Assembly: GCA_017561885.1 (NCBI GenBank)
Contig: JAFZBF010000033.1
Location: 1-64,000, forward strand
DNA: 64,000 nt
Direction: 5' to 3'
DNA from: Bacteroidales bacterium
GTDB lineage: Bacteria; Bacteroidota; Bacteroidia; Bacteroidales; UBA932
Positions 32,797 to 42,338 of this stretch are shown here, piece after piece (within the stretch, counting starts at the first letter, position 1; each line of letters opens with the position of its first letter). A program made the translations under genes and the position numbers. The notes beneath the pieces are model-generated. The model worked only from the letters and a program-made list of their open reading frames with translations. It was not told where the DNA came from and did not search any database.

Positions 32797-33876
32797 ATGG
32801 CACATAGATTTGTTGTCGGCATCACACAGGGCGACTCCAATGGAGTAGGTTACGAAGTCATCTTGAAGACCCTGTCAGATTCAAGGATGCTTGATATGTG
32901 CGTTCCTATCCTCTATGGCAGTTCAAGGACTCTGGGACTCTACCGCAAGATGGTTCCGGAAACCGAACAGATAAGCACAAATGTCATCAACAGCGCTGCT
33001 GACGCACGCGGCAAGCGCCTGAACATAATCAACTGCGTCTCGGACCAGCTGCCCGTAGAGCCGGGACAGCCGACCGAAGCCGGAGCCAAGGCAGCCCTCC
33101 AGTCGCTGGATGCCGCCGTGAAGGATTTGAAAGAAGGCCTGATCGACGCTATCGTCACTGCACCCATCAACAAGCACACCGTTGCAGCAGTAGGATTCCC
33201 GTACAAAGGTCACACTGAATATCTGATCGACCAGTTTGAAGCTGGGGAGGGTCTGATGTTCCTCTGCACTGACAATCTCAAGATTGGTCTGGTGACCAAC
33301 CACGAGCCGCTTGCCAAGGTTGCCGAACTTATCGACAAGGACCTCATTGTCAGAAAGCTGAGGCTTATGCACAATTCCCTCAAGAGAGATTTCGCCATTT
33401 CGATGCCCAAGATTGCCGTACTGGGTCTCAATCCCCACGCAGGTGACGGAGGTTCCCTTGGGATGGAAGAAATCGAAATCACGATTCCGGCCATCGAACA
33501 GGCAAACGCAGAGAACATACTTGCATTCGGACCTTATTCGCCCGACGGCTTTTTCGGAAGTCATATGCAATATAAGTTCGATGCCGTTCTGGCGATGTAC
33601 CACGACCAGGGCCTGATACCGTTCAAGGTTCTGGCATTCGACAAAGGAGTCAATTTCTCCGCCGGTCTTCCCATTGTCCGCACCTCTCCCGATCACGGAA
33701 CAGGCTATGACATCGCCGGAAAGAATATGGCCAATCCAGCCTCCCTTACGAGTGCCATCTATATGGCAATCGATATCTGCAAGAACCGTATGGAATATGA
33801 CGAGCTGAATGCCAATCCATTGGAGATAAAGCATTTCGAAGGTCCCAAGAAAGAGCGCACCATTCTTCCTGAATAA
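32797..33876 (+). CDS. pdxA: 4-hydroxythreonine-4-phosphate dehydrogenase
   Basis: PdxA oxidises 4-phosphohydroxy-threonine in the DXP-dependent pyridoxal phosphate pathway. The 359-residue protein shows ITQGDSNGVGYEVI at the start, VTAPINKHTV (substrate and metal His), GLNPHAGDGGSLG, the metal-binding MYHDQGLIPFK, and RTSPDHGTGYDIAGK. All are strong family signatures. Its stop overlaps the rnhA start by 1 nt (TAATG), so the two are cotranscribed. Confidence 0.96.
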   Translation: MAHRFVVGITQGDSNGVGYEVILKTLSDSRMLDMCVPILYGSSRTLGLYRKMVPETEQISTNVINSAADARGKRLNIINCVSDQLPVEPGQPTEAGAKAALQSLDAAVKDLKEGLIDAIVTAPINKHTVAAVGFPYKGHTEYLIDQFEAGEGLMFLCTDNLKIGLVTNHEPLAKVAELIDKDLIVRKLRLMHNSLKRDFAISMPKIAVLGLNPHAGDGGSLGMEEIEITIPAIEQANAENILAFGPYSPDGFFGSHMQYKFDAVLAMYHDQGLIPFKVLAFDKGVNFSAGLPIVRTSPDHGTGYDIAGKNMANPASLTSAIYMAIDICKNRMEYDELNANPLEIKHFEGPKKERTILPE

Positions 33877-34322
33877 TGTCCCGCGGCACCATACAGATGT
33901 TCACGGACGGTGCCTGCAGCGGCAATCCAGGCCCGGGCGGGTATGGTGTAATCCTTCGCTACGGCGACACCGAAAAGACCATGTCACAGGGTTTCAAGTC
34001 TACGACGAACAACCGTATGGAACTGCTTGCGGTCATCGTCGGTCTCGAAACCATCAGATGGAAAAATGCCGATATAGAAATATACAGCGACTCCACTTAT
34101 GTAGTGAATGCCGTCACTAAAGGGTGGCTCGACAAATGGATCCTGACCGGTTTCAAGGGGAAAGCAAATGTGGACCTGTGGCAGAGATACCTCAAATGCG
34201 CAGAAGGACACAACATTCGCTACGTCTGGGTGAAAGGCCACGCCGGTCACCCTGAAAACGAGCGCTGCGACCGTATGGCGGTCGCAGCGTACAAATCAGG
34301 CGAACTCATAGAAGATGCCTGA
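33876..34322 (+). CDS. rnhA: ribonuclease HI
   Basis: RNase HI degrades the RNA strand of RNA-DNA hybrids. The 148-residue protein has FTDGACSGNPGPGGYG (catalytic Asp near residue 8), MELLAVIVGLE (catalytic Glu), YSDSTYVVNAV (catalytic Asp) and HAGHPENERCD (His loop and final Asp). All four carboxylates are present. It is coupled to pdxA. Confidence 0.96.
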   Translation: MSRGTIQMFTDGACSGNPGPGGYGVILRYGDTEKTMSQGFKSTTNNRMELLAVIVGLETIRWKNADIEIYSDSTYVVNAVTKGWLDKWILTGFKGKANVDLWQRYLKCAEGHNIRYVWVKGHAGHPENERCDRMAVAAYKSGELIEDA

Positions 34323-34330
34323 CCACAGGC

Positions 34331-35266
34331 TTATTCAGCCTTGTATTCCTCGAAAAGCCTGCTTATCGAGGCATCGTCGGCAGTTCCGCCGTGTACGATG
34401 ACGCGGTAGCGCAGCTTCACCTTCTCGCCTTTCTTGAGAACGGTAGCCTCGCCGTCCTCCGGCCAGTACATCGGTGTCGGGGACATGAAGCCGTAATCCC
34501 TGGTGAACCATGGTGAAGGGAACCATTTGTTGGAAGGGTGCTGCAGAATTGCAATTCCTTCAAATCCGGTAGCCTGCCTCTTGCCGTAAAAATCCATCCA
34601 GGCAGCCCTCTGGCCGAATGTAGCCTTCTCTCCGCTCTGTCCCTCGCTATTGACCATAACTCCTCCCTGCTTTACAGAAAGGTCCTCTGCCATACGTACA
34701 CTGAAAAGTGAGTGGTTGGTGACCGGTATCGTGACATCCATAAGCATCTCCATCTCGATGTCGAAATCCAGCTGGAAAATGTCCGGTGAAGGTGACGTTA
34801 TGGTAATCAGACGCTTGTCCTTTATAGGAGAATCTGCATCAGGACGTTTCCAGATGCATTCATCTTCGATGACCGCCCTGTCACCTCCGGTCTCGAGAAC
34901 CCTGGCTCCTACTGAAATGATGCGGCCGCGTTCCAGTCCTTCCTGCCAGTAGTTACCTCCGTTCACACGGTCGCAGCCGAAGAACAGGGACGAATGGTGC
35001 GGGTAGATCCCGTTGCGCATAGAAGTAACGCTGGCTCCCGACACGGGGCTGTTCACCGGGAAGAAGAACGGATATTTCTCGTCGTCTTCAAAACGGTAGC
35101 TGGTAAAAAAAAGGTTGCCGACCGTCACATCGATACGGTTGCCGATCCTGACGGCATTGACTTTCCTCTGTACAGCCCCTGTCCCTGCGGTAGGAGGCTG
35201 TGCCGCAGCTGCAATTGCAGACAGCATCGCCAATGCGGCAAAAAAAGCTTTTAAAGTATTGTTCAT
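34331..35266 (-). CDS. secreted PmoA-like protein (DUF6807)
   Basis: This 311-residue protein has a signal peptide (about 1-22, ending AAAAQ). The beta-rich body has YPHHSSLFFGCDRVNGGNYW, the signature of the DUF6807 group, annotated PmoA by some databases, with further FQLDFDIEME and WMDFYGKR segments. Proteins of this group occur in carbohydrate-degradation loci of Bacteroidota; a catalytic activity is not established to my knowledge. It starts 2 nt after the yicC stop and is the second gene of that unit. Confidence 0.8.
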   Translation of the reverse strand: MNNTLKAFFAALAMLSAIAAAAQPPTAGTGAVQRKVNAVRIGNRIDVTVGNLFFTSYRFEDDEKYPFFFPVNSPVSGASVTSMRNGIYPHHSSLFFGCDRVNGGNYWQEGLERGRIISVGARVLETGGDRAVIEDECIWKRPDADSPIKDKRLITITSPSPDIFQLDFDIEMEMLMDVTIPVTNHSLFSVRMAEDLSVKQGGVMVNSEGQSGEKATFGQRAAWMDFYGKRQATGFEGIAILQHPSNKWFPSPWFTRDYGFMSPTPMYWPEDGEATVLKKGEKVKLRYRVIVHGGTADDASISRLFEEYKAE

Positions 35267-35268
35267 TC

Positions 35269-36147
35269 CTAAAGTATGTTCATTGATTGTTCCTTGATTT
35301 TTTCAAGTTCGTCCTTCATCCTTACAACGCACTTCTGGATACCGGCGTGATTGGCCTTGCTTCCCAGGGTGTTTATTTCGCGCCCCATCTCCTGGGCGAT
35401 GAATCCCAGTTTCTTGCCGGGGAATTCCTCGCTGTCTACAGTCTCGCGGAAATATCGGCAATGCTGGGCAAGACGAACCTTCTCCTCATTGATATCCAGT
35501 TTCTCGATATAGAAGATAATCTCCTGCTCCAGACGGTTAAGGTCAGCATTCAGCTGCAACTCCTTCAGCCTGTTCTCAAGGCGGGCGCGGACAGCGGATG
35601 TACGCTCGGGTTCAAACTGGGATATCTGCGGAATATAGGATTCAATGGAAGCCACCTTGGCCAGCACGTCTGCCTGCAGGGTACGGCCTTCCCGGGCACG
35701 GAATTCCTTCAGGGCTTCCACGGCCTGCCTGATCGCAGCGAACAGGGTCTCCCACTGGTCGTCATCGATTTCCGGCTTGCCGCTGCCTACTACATCGGGC
35801 ATATGGAGCAAAGACACGAAAAGCTCAGAGTCCGGAACATACTGGGGATCTGCCTGCATTACTGCCTCCTTGACCTGGCTGTAATACTCAGCAAGAACAT
35901 CCCGGTTGACCTTGTGGGCCGATGCCGACTGGTCCTTGCTGTCGAGACTGACGAAAAGGTCGATGCTGCCCCTGCTCAGCTCAGATGCCAGATACTGTCG
36001 CAGCATCATCTCTTTATCTCTCGGAATCAGGGAGGTCTTGAGGTTTATGTCAGCGTTCTTGCCGTTGAGTGAACGGATCTCGACTATATATTTTGAACCG
36101 GAGATAATGCATTCGGCCTTACCGTAACCGGTCATTGATTTTATCAT
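35269..36147 (-). CDS. yicC: YicC-family endoribonuclease
   Basis: This 292-residue protein opens with the diagnostic MIKSMTGYGKAE. It has the helical DLNRLEQEIIFYIEKLDINEE core split as DLNRLEQEI and DINEE, and ends with GREINTLGSKANH and VRMKDELEKIKEQ (a YicC C-terminal pattern). YicC proteins are oligomeric RNases that act on small RNAs or structured RNA. The gene is divergent from glnS, and only a weak -7-like sequence (TACTTTTA at 36174-36181) is visible upstream. Confidence 0.93.
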   Translation of the reverse strand: MIKSMTGYGKAECIISGSKYIVEIRSLNGKNADINLKTSLIPRDKEMMLRQYLASELSRGSIDLFVSLDSKDQSASAHKVNRDVLAEYYSQVKEAVMQADPQYVPDSELFVSLLHMPDVVGSGKPEIDDDQWETLFAAIRQAVEALKEFRAREGRTLQADVLAKVASIESYIPQISQFEPERTSAVRARLENRLKELQLNADLNRLEQEIIFYIEKLDINEEKVRLAQHCRYFRETVDSEEFPGKKLGFIAQEMGREINTLGSKANHAGIQKCVVRMKDELEKIKEQSMNIL

Positions 36148-36193
36148 TGCGAATGAATTTGTATTGTCAAGGCTAAAAGTAGCGCATTTTTGC

Positions 36194-36201
36194 TATTTTT
36201 G
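36194..36201 (+). promoter_or_regulatory. -7 box of glnS
   Basis: TATTTTTG fits TAnnTTTG and lies 21 nt before the ATG at 36223. It excludes the in-frame upstream start, which overlaps the box. Confidence 0.55.
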
Positions 36202-36222
36202 CAAAATACAAACGCATTAGAA

Positions 36223-37902
36223 ATGGCTACGACTGAAATGGGAAACGGTGCAGAGACCGGTAAAAATCTGAACTTTCTGGAAGAAATCATTGAGAAGGAC
36301 CTTGCTGAGGGCAAGTATCAGGAGATCAAGACAAGATTTCCTCCGGAGCCAAACGGATACCTGCACATCGGACACGCCAAGAGCATCTGCCTGAACTTTG
36401 GTCTGGCCAGGAAATACGGCGGTACGACCAACCTTCGTTTCGACGACACCAACCCTGTCAAGGAGGATACAGAATATGTCGAGTCGATCAAGGAAGACAT
36501 TCATTGGCTCGGGTTCGACTGGGCCAACGAGTTCTATGCCTCCGACTATTTCGACCAGCTCTACGAGTGGGCCGAAGAGCTCATAAAGAAAGGACTTGCA
36601 TATGTCGACGACCAGACTCAGGAAGAGATCCGCGTCGGCCGCGGCACGGTCAGCCAGCCGGGAACGGACAGCCCCTACCGCAACCGCAGCGTCGAAGAGA
36701 ACCTCAAGCTCTTCCGCGAGATGAAAGCCGGCATCTATCCTGACGGCAGCAAGGTGCTCCGCGCAAAGATAGATATGGCTCATCCCAATATGATGTTCAG
36801 GGATCCGATCATGTACCGTATCATCCACGCCGACCATCACCGCACCGGCAGCAAGTGGTGCATCTATCCGATGTACGACTACACCCACGGACAGTGCGAC
36901 TCGATAGAGCACATCACTCACTCCATCTGCACGCTTGAATTCGACGTCCACAGGCCTCTCTACGACTGGTTCATCGAAACGCTCGGCATATTCCCCTCAC
37001 ATCAGTACGAGTTCGCCCGTCTCAACCTGACATACACGGTGATGAGCAAGCGCAAGCTGCTGGAGCTCGTCCGCAACAATTACGTTGACGGCTGGGACGA
37101 TCCCCGTATGCCTACGATCTGCGGCATCCGCCGCCGCGGCTACACTCCGGAATCAATCCGGATGTTTGCAGAGAAGGTCGGTGTTGCCAAGAGAGACAAT
37201 GTCATCGACCTCTCGCTGCTCGAGTGGTGCCTGCGCCAGGACCTGAATGCACGTTCCAACCGCTATATGGCAGTCCTTAATCCTGTCAAGCTCGTCATCG
37301 ACAACTATCCCGCAGATACCGTAGAGTATTTCGACGCTCCGTTGAACCCTGCAGATCCCGACGGTCCGAAACGCAAGGTTCCTTTCGGCCGCGAAGTCTA
37401 CATCGAGCGCGAGGACTTTATGGAAGATGCTCCCAAGAAGTATTTCCGCCTGAAACCGGACGGTGAGGTGCGTCTGAAATATGCGTATATAGTGAAATTC
37501 GCATCGATGGTCAAGGATGCCGACGGCAACATCACAGAACTGCACTGCACATACGACCCGACCTCCAAGCCAGGTGCCGGAGAATGGCGTTCAGTCAAAG
37601 GAACGATCCACTGGGTAAACTGCAATGTCTGCGAGAAAGTCGAGTGCCGGATATATGACCGCCTTTTCACCGAAGAGCTGATGGGTTCGATTCCGGAAGG
37701 TGTCGATTACAAGACTTACCTCAACCCCGACTCCATGGTAATCAAGACTGCATATGCAGAGCCTGACCTGCTGAAGGACGACAGCGGCATCGCAGTACAG
37801 TTCGAAAGGACAGGCTATTTCTACAAAGATCCCAAGAACGGAGCCTACAACAAGGCCACAGGCCTGAAGGACTCATTCAAGGTCAGCCAGACAGGATTTT
37901 AG
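36223..37902 (+). CDS. glnS: glutamine--tRNA ligase
   Basis: GlnS charges tRNA-Gln with glutamine. The 559-residue class I synthetase has the HIGH motif in PEPNGYLHIGHAKS (about residues 40-53), DDTNPVKEDTEY, and the KMSKS-equivalent VMSKRKL. The C-terminal anticodon-binding beta barrels begin about residue 350. Two residues before the stop are shared on the opposite strand: the stop codons of glnS and deoC overlap by 4 bp in convergent orientation. The presence of GlnS implies direct Gln-tRNA synthesis. Confidence 0.97.
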   Translation: MATTEMGNGAETGKNLNFLEEIIEKDLAEGKYQEIKTRFPPEPNGYLHIGHAKSICLNFGLARKYGGTTNLRFDDTNPVKEDTEYVESIKEDIHWLGFDWANEFYASDYFDQLYEWAEELIKKGLAYVDDQTQEEIRVGRGTVSQPGTDSPYRNRSVEENLKLFREMKAGIYPDGSKVLRAKIDMAHPNMMFRDPIMYRIIHADHHRTGSKWCIYPMYDYTHGQCDSIEHITHSICTLEFDVHRPLYDWFIETLGIFPSHQYEFARLNLTYTVMSKRKLLELVRNNYVDGWDDPRMPTICGIRRRGYTPESIRMFAEKVGVAKRDNVIDLSLLEWCLRQDLNARSNRYMAVLNPVKLVIDNYPADTVEYFDAPLNPADPDGPKRKVPFGREVYIEREDFMEDAPKKYFRLKPDGEVRLKYAYIVKFASMVKDADGNITELHCTYDPTSKPGAGEWRSVKGTIHWVNCNVCEKVECRIYDRLFTEELMGSIPEGVDYKTYLNPDSMVIKTAYAEPDLLKDDSGIAVQFERTGYFYKDPKNGAYNKATGLKDSFKVSQTGF

Positions 37903-38774
37903 TAATATTTGACCATCTCTCCTTCGAGAGCGCCCAGCAGGTTGTTGGCCATCCGGCTTGCTCCGAAGCGGAAATATTCCTTGGACAGCCATCCTTCGCC
38001 GAGAACGGTGTCCACTATGCCATAATACAGAGCCGCATCTTCTGCGGTGGCTATACCGCCGGCAGGCTTGAAGCCGACCTTGCGCGCAGTGGCAAGCATA
38101 TATTTCGAAATACACTCACACATTATGTAAGCTGCTTCGGGAGTAGCGGACGGCGATGTCTTGCCTGTAGATGTCTTTATGAAATCCGCGCCTGCCTCCA
38201 TGGCCAGGAATGAAGCCTGCGCGATGTTCTCATAGCTTCCGAGAGCGCCTGTCTCAAGTATCACCTTGAGAATCACTTTTCTCTTGACGGCTGACGTTAT
38301 GGCCTTCTTTATCTCTGATATTTCCTTGAAAGTATCGTCGAAGCGGCTGTCAAGAAATGAATTCAGCGCAAGCACTATATCCACTTCATCAGCACCGTCG
38401 TTCACGGCCTTGACGCATTCGAACACCTTGACCTCAAGAAAACTCTGCGATGCAGGGAAGCATCCCCCTACCACAGTTACATGGACATCCGGATTGTCTC
38501 TGGTAATAGCTATGGTCTTTGCAAAATTGGGATACACGCATATTGAAGCAGGCAGAGGATAATCCGGATACAGTTCACTGAATTTGTTGACTTTCTGAGT
38601 CATTGCCGCAATCTTCGTAGGAGTGTCAGTCACGGTCAGAGAAGTCAGGTCGATCATACCGAGAGCCTTGGCATATACTTCCTTGTTCTGCCATTTGTCG
38701 ATATCAGCCTTGACGGCAGCGACCTTTTCGTCGATGTTGGTCGGTAAATATCCGTATTTCTCGAGATAGTTCAT
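37899..38774 (-). CDS. deoC: deoxyribose-phosphate aldolase
   Basis: DeoC splits 2-deoxyribose 5-phosphate into glyceraldehyde 3-phosphate and acetaldehyde. The 291-residue protein carries the Schiff-base lysine K200 in ADFIKTSTG, the preceding VILKVILETG (second active-site Lys), and FKPAGGIATAEDA. It lies 28 bp after the DUF4296 gene and is probably cotranscribed with it. Confidence 0.95.
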   Translation of the reverse strand: MNYLEKYGYLPTNIDEKVAAVKADIDKWQNKEVYAKALGMIDLTSLTVTDTPTKIAAMTQKVNKFSELYPDYPLPASICVYPNFAKTIAITRDNPDVHVTVVGGCFPASQSFLEVKVFECVKAVNDGADEVDIVLALNSFLDSRFDDTFKEISEIKKAITSAVKRKVILKVILETGALGSYENIAQASFLAMEAGADFIKTSTGKTSPSATPEAAYIMCECISKYMLATARKVGFKPAGGIATAEDAALYYGIVDTVLGEGWLSKEYFRFGASRMANNLLGALEGEMVKYY

Positions 38775-38802
38775 GGTTCAGGTTTTATAGTATTTGGAGG
38801 TT

Positions 38803-39243
38803 TTATTCTGATTCTGAATCTGTTGAAGGCTGTGACGCCGCCTTCCTCAGCCGCCTGCTCCTCAGTCTGCCTGCTTTCTGTACCGGATCGTCACCGTCCA
38901 TCAGTTTCCCCGCAGGATCCAGGTCGGTCTCTCCCGCCTCTTCCTCGAAGCGCTTGTGCACTGCATTGAACATATCTTTGAACTTGACCGGACGGTGCAG
39001 ATAATAATCCAAAGAACGGTTGAAATCTTCTGCACTATAACCATACTCGTCCAGCAGAGCCCCGTATACAGAAGACGTATCAGCCATATTCGCATACGCG
39101 TTTGCAGCCTCTACCTGTGCGTCAAGCATATACAAATCGTGAATGATGGATACCATCTTTCTCTCCGGGATGACATCTTTGCCGGAGCATCCCGAAAACA
39201 AAAACAATACGGCAGCCAATATGACCGGACGGACTCTATTCAT
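38803..39243 (-). CDS. DUF4296 lipoprotein
   Basis: This 146-residue lipoprotein has the signal MNRVRPVILAAVLFLFSGC, with Cys19 as the lipid-attachment site. The DUF4296 core spans about residues 26-100 (IPERKMVSIIHDLYMLDAQVE, kept short here as MVSIIHDLYML) with YGYSAEDFNRSLDYYL. The tail is charged with Lys and Arg. The family is limited to Bacteroidota, with no known function. The start codon is 4 nt from a perfect -7 box, a strong leaderless candidate. Confidence 0.85.
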   Translation of the reverse strand: MNRVRPVILAAVLFLFSGCSGKDVIPERKMVSIIHDLYMLDAQVEAANAYANMADTSSVYGALLDEYGYSAEDFNRSLDYYLHRPVKFKDMFNAVHKRFEEEAGETDLDPAGKLMDGDDPVQKAGRLRSRRLRKAASQPSTDSESE

Positions 39244-39247
39244 ACTA

Positions 39248-39255
39248 CAAATGTA
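39248..39255 (-). promoter_or_regulatory. -7 box of the DUF4296 gene, abutting the start
   Basis: TACATTTG on the minus strand matches TAnnTTTG, with only TAGT between it and the ATG. Confidence 0.6.
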
Positions 39256-39279
39256 ACAAAAAATATGGAGTACAATTTG

Positions 39280-39287
39280 TATCTTTG
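39280..39287 (+). promoter_or_regulatory. -7 box of purD
   Basis: TATCTTTG with a 26-nt gap to the purD ATG, divergent from the DUF4296 gene. Confidence 0.6.
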
Positions 39288-39313
39288 TGCGTTAAGCAAA
39301 CCCACTTGAATCT

Positions 39314-40594
39314 ATGAGCATACTGGTCATCGGAGGAGGCGGCCGCGAGCACGCCATAGCCTGGAAAATCAATCAGAGCCGTATCGAACACAACATTTTC
39401 TGTCTTCCCGGCAACCCCGGCACTGCTGCCTTTGCCACCAATATCCCGGGCAAGGTCACAGACTTCGAACTCGTCAAGAATACTGTCTCCGCCAAGGATA
39501 TCGACCTGGTAGTCGTAGGTCCCGAGGTTCCGCTGGTAGAAGGAATCGCCGACTATCTTAAAGCTGAAGCGCCTTCTGTCAAGGTCATCGGCCCTTCAAA
39601 GCAAGGTGCGATGCTCGAAGGCAGCAAGGATTTCGCAAAAGACTTTATGACAAGGCACGGTATTCCTACTGCAAGATACGCCACATTCACGGCGAAAAGA
39701 TATGACCGCGCGTGCGCTTTCCTGAAAGAGATGCAGCCGCCCTATGTGCTTAAGGCGGACGGGCTCGCTGCCGGTAAGGGCGTTCTGATCGTGGATGACC
39801 TGCAGCAAGCGGAGTCTCTCCTGAAAGACATATTCGACGGCAAGTTCGGCGCCGCCGGGGACAAGGTAGTCATAGAGCAGTTCCTTGAAGGCATCGAAAT
39901 GTCTGCTTTCGTGATCACTGACGGCAAGGACTATCTGCTGCTCCCGGAAGCGAAAGATTACAAGCGCGTCGGAGACGGAGACACAGGTTTGAATACCGGA
40001 GGTATGGGATCTGTCAGCCCGGTTTGTTTCGCCGACGGCCCGTTCATGGAAAAAGTCCGTTCAAGAATCATCGAACCCACGATTGCAGGCATCGCAAAAG
40101 ATGGCATTGATTACAAAGGGTTCATATTCTTCGGCTTGATGAACTGTAAAGGGGATCCGTATGTTATCGAATACAATGTCAGGATGGGAGATCCCGAGAC
40201 AGAATCTGTGATGACAAGGATTTCAAGCGACTTGCTTGAACATCTTATTGCCTGTGCCGACGGCACTCTGGCGGAGGAAACAATAGAAATCTCTGAAAAA
40301 GCCGCCGTGACGGTGATAATGGCATCCGGGGGTTATCCCGAGGCGTATCAGTCCCACTATCCCATAATGGCGCCGAAGGAGCCTGGTGCACTGGTCTTCC
40401 ATTGCGGCACCGCATATGGTGACGGATGTGTAGTAACGGCAGGCGGAAGAGTTCTCGCCGTAACGGCCAACGCCCCTGACATCGCCCAGGCCCGCGAAGA
40501 CGCATATGACGCCGTGGGCAATATTTATTTTGAAGATTGCTATTACCGCAACGATATAGCAAGCGACCTGCTTTCACTCGCCGGTGAGGAATAG
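39314..40594 (+). CDS. purD: phosphoribosylamine--glycine ligase
   Basis: PurD joins glycine to phosphoribosylamine in de novo purine synthesis. The 426-residue ATP-grasp enzyme shows ILVIGGGGREHAIAWK at the start, VVVGPEVPLVEG, VLKADGLAAGKGV (ATP-binding), TGGMGSVSPV, and EYNVRMGDPETES (metal ligands). The following membrane-protein gene begins 5 nt after its stop. Confidence 0.97.
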   Translation: MSILVIGGGGREHAIAWKINQSRIEHNIFCLPGNPGTAAFATNIPGKVTDFELVKNTVSAKDIDLVVVGPEVPLVEGIADYLKAEAPSVKVIGPSKQGAMLEGSKDFAKDFMTRHGIPTARYATFTAKRYDRACAFLKEMQPPYVLKADGLAAGKGVLIVDDLQQAESLLKDIFDGKFGAAGDKVVIEQFLEGIEMSAFVITDGKDYLLLPEAKDYKRVGDGDTGLNTGGMGSVSPVCFADGPFMEKVRSRIIEPTIAGIAKDGIDYKGFIFFGLMNCKGDPYVIEYNVRMGDPETESVMTRISSDLLEHLIACADGTLAEETIEISEKAAVTVIMASGGYPEAYQSHYPIMAPKEPGALVFHCGTAYGDGCVVTAGGRVLAVTANAPDIAQAREDAYDAVGNIYFEDCYYRNDIASDLLSLAGEE

Positions 40595-40599
40595 AACCG

Positions 40600-41586
40600 A
40601 TGGGCGCCCGCTACGATATAAGCAAATTCACGATTCCCCTGGCCATTGCTGCACTGATACTGCTGTCCAGTTTTGTATTTGTCACTGGAGATGCGGCAGA
40701 TGCGCTGAGGTATTCTTTCATCGGGCAGTACTTCCATACCGATTTTTTCCTGGATAAGCAGACACTTTCGAAGATATTGTCGATCCTGTTGCTGGCTGCA
40801 TGTCCTTTGATGTTTTACATTATGGACAGGCATTACCCTCTCGACATAAGCATAGACCTTCCGCTTATGTACGCACTGCTGATCTTCTCCTGTAAAGACG
40901 CATTGTGCCTGAGTCCGGTCCATATTGCAGCTTTTTTCCTGACATGGGCCATCTACTTCAGTTTCAGAGCGTCGCTTGCAACATATAATGTAGACTATCC
41001 TTTCATCTCGATGCTGCTTCTGTCCACGGCATCGCTGTTTTTCGTACCTCTGATCTGGCTGGCACCGTTGATGGCCGCTCTTGACAACAACAATTCAGCA
41101 AAGAAATTGAGGACGGTAACAGGTTCGATATGCGGCCTGCTGCTGCCGATGATCATAGTTACAGGCATCCATATCATTGCATCAGGCTACACTAGTTTCA
41201 CTGAGCCGGTAATGCGGTATCTGGAAATGACCGTCGACATCGATCCCGGTCTGACCCAGATGAAGATATCGACAGTCCTCAAGGTATTGCTTATCATAGT
41301 CTCTGCGGTCTGGGCGACCGTTGCGTTCATCAAGACATTCAACACTCTTGACATTGCTGCAGAAAGATGCCATATGCGCTGTATGCTATACAGTTTCTGG
41401 CTTACACTGATTGCTTTGGCATTCGGCAATTCCCTTGCCTCTGTCATATGGATTCCTGTCCTGATGCCGCTTTCCTTTTTCCTTTTCGCATTCTTCAACA
41501 GACAGACCGAAGAAAGGAACGGCATATTCCTTTTTGCCATCCTTCTTCTGCTGGTCGTCGCCGAAAGGATTGTAATCCTGCTTTAA
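40600..41586 (+). CDS. polytopic membrane protein of unknown function
   Basis: This 328-residue protein has about nine hydrophobic segments spread over its whole length, including 13-28, 60-75, 88-99, 105-121, 137-156, 171-190, 221-243, 265-283 and 311-327. A short loop contains TEPVMRYLEMTVDIDPG. The layout recalls the multi-helix DUF6427-like proteins of Bacteroidota, but I cannot assign it with confidence. It lies 5 nt after purD and is probably cotranscribed. It ends 2 nt before the convergent fabG. Confidence 0.8.
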   Translation: MGARYDISKFTIPLAIAALILLSSFVFVTGDAADALRYSFIGQYFHTDFFLDKQTLSKILSILLLAACPLMFYIMDRHYPLDISIDLPLMYALLIFSCKDALCLSPVHIAAFFLTWAIYFSFRASLATYNVDYPFISMLLLSTASLFFVPLIWLAPLMAALDNNNSAKKLRTVTGSICGLLLPMIIVTGIHIIASGYTSFTEPVMRYLEMTVDIDPGLTQMKISTVLKVLLIIVSAVWATVAFIKTFNTLDIAAERCHMRCMLYSFWLTLIALAFGNSLASVIWIPVLMPLSFFLFAFFNRQTEERNGIFLFAILLLLVVAERIVILL

Positions 41587-41588
41587 GG

Positions 41589-42332
41589 CTACATGGCCAT
41601 TCCGCCATCTACTGCGATCACCTGTCCTGAAACATATGATGACAGGTCGCTTGCAAGGAACAGGCAGACATTTGCCACATCTTCGGGAAAGCCTCCTCTG
41701 CGAAGAGGGATGCTGTTCTCCCAGGCCTTGATCATTTCGGGCGGCATATTGGCTGTCATATCAGTCTTGATGAAGCCGGGAGCCACCACATTGACCCTGA
41801 TTCCTCTTGACCCCACTTCCTGTGCAACCGACTTGGCAAGGCCGATGAGGCCTGCTTTAGAAGCGGAATAATTGCACTGGCCGGCATTGCCGTGGATGCC
41901 TACGACAGAGCTGATGTTGATGATCGAGCCCGAGCGGTTCTTCAGCATCGCCGGAATCACCGCATGAATGTAGTTGAAGGCGCTCTTGAGGTTTGCGCTG
42001 AGAACAGCATCCCACTGTTCCTCGCCCATCCTCATCAACAATCCGTCTCTGGTGATACCGGCATTATTGACAAGGATATCTATCCGGGAGAACTGCGCGA
42101 GCACCTGCTCTACAACCTTGCCCGAACTCTCAAAATCTGATGCATCTGATGCAATGGCAAGCGCCTGGACACCATATGCCTCTATCTCACGCTTTGTTTC
42201 CATAGCTGCATCTTCAGATTTGAGATAGGTGAATGCTATAGATGCACCTTGGGAAGCCAGCTTGAGGGCGATTGCCTTGCCGATGCCTCTCGAGGCGCCT
42301 GTTATCAGTGCAGTTTTGTTTTCCAGCATCAT
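41589..42332 (-). CDS. fabG: 3-oxoacyl-[acyl-carrier-protein] reductase
   Basis: FabG reduces 3-oxoacyl-ACP with NADPH in fatty-acid synthesis. The 247-residue SDR protein has TGASRGIGKAIA (cofactor), NNAGITRDGLLMRM, the catalytic Ser in INISSVVG and YSASKAG (Tyr and Lys), and PGFIKTDM. All are typical of FabG rather than a general SDR. Start choice between two adjacent Met codons is arbitrary. It is the last gene of the nusB operon, 6 bp after rimO. Confidence 0.94.
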   Translation of the reverse strand: MMLENKTALITGASRGIGKAIALKLASQGASIAFTYLKSEDAAMETKREIEAYGVQALAIASDASDFESSGKVVEQVLAQFSRIDILVNNAGITRDGLLMRMGEEQWDAVLSANLKSAFNYIHAVIPAMLKNRSGSIINISSVVGIHGNAGQCNYSASKAGLIGLAKSVAQEVGSRGIRVNVVAPGFIKTDMTANMPPEMIKAWENSIPLRRGGFPEDVANVCLFLASDLSSYVSGQVIAVDGGMAM

Positions 42333-42338
42333 GACCGA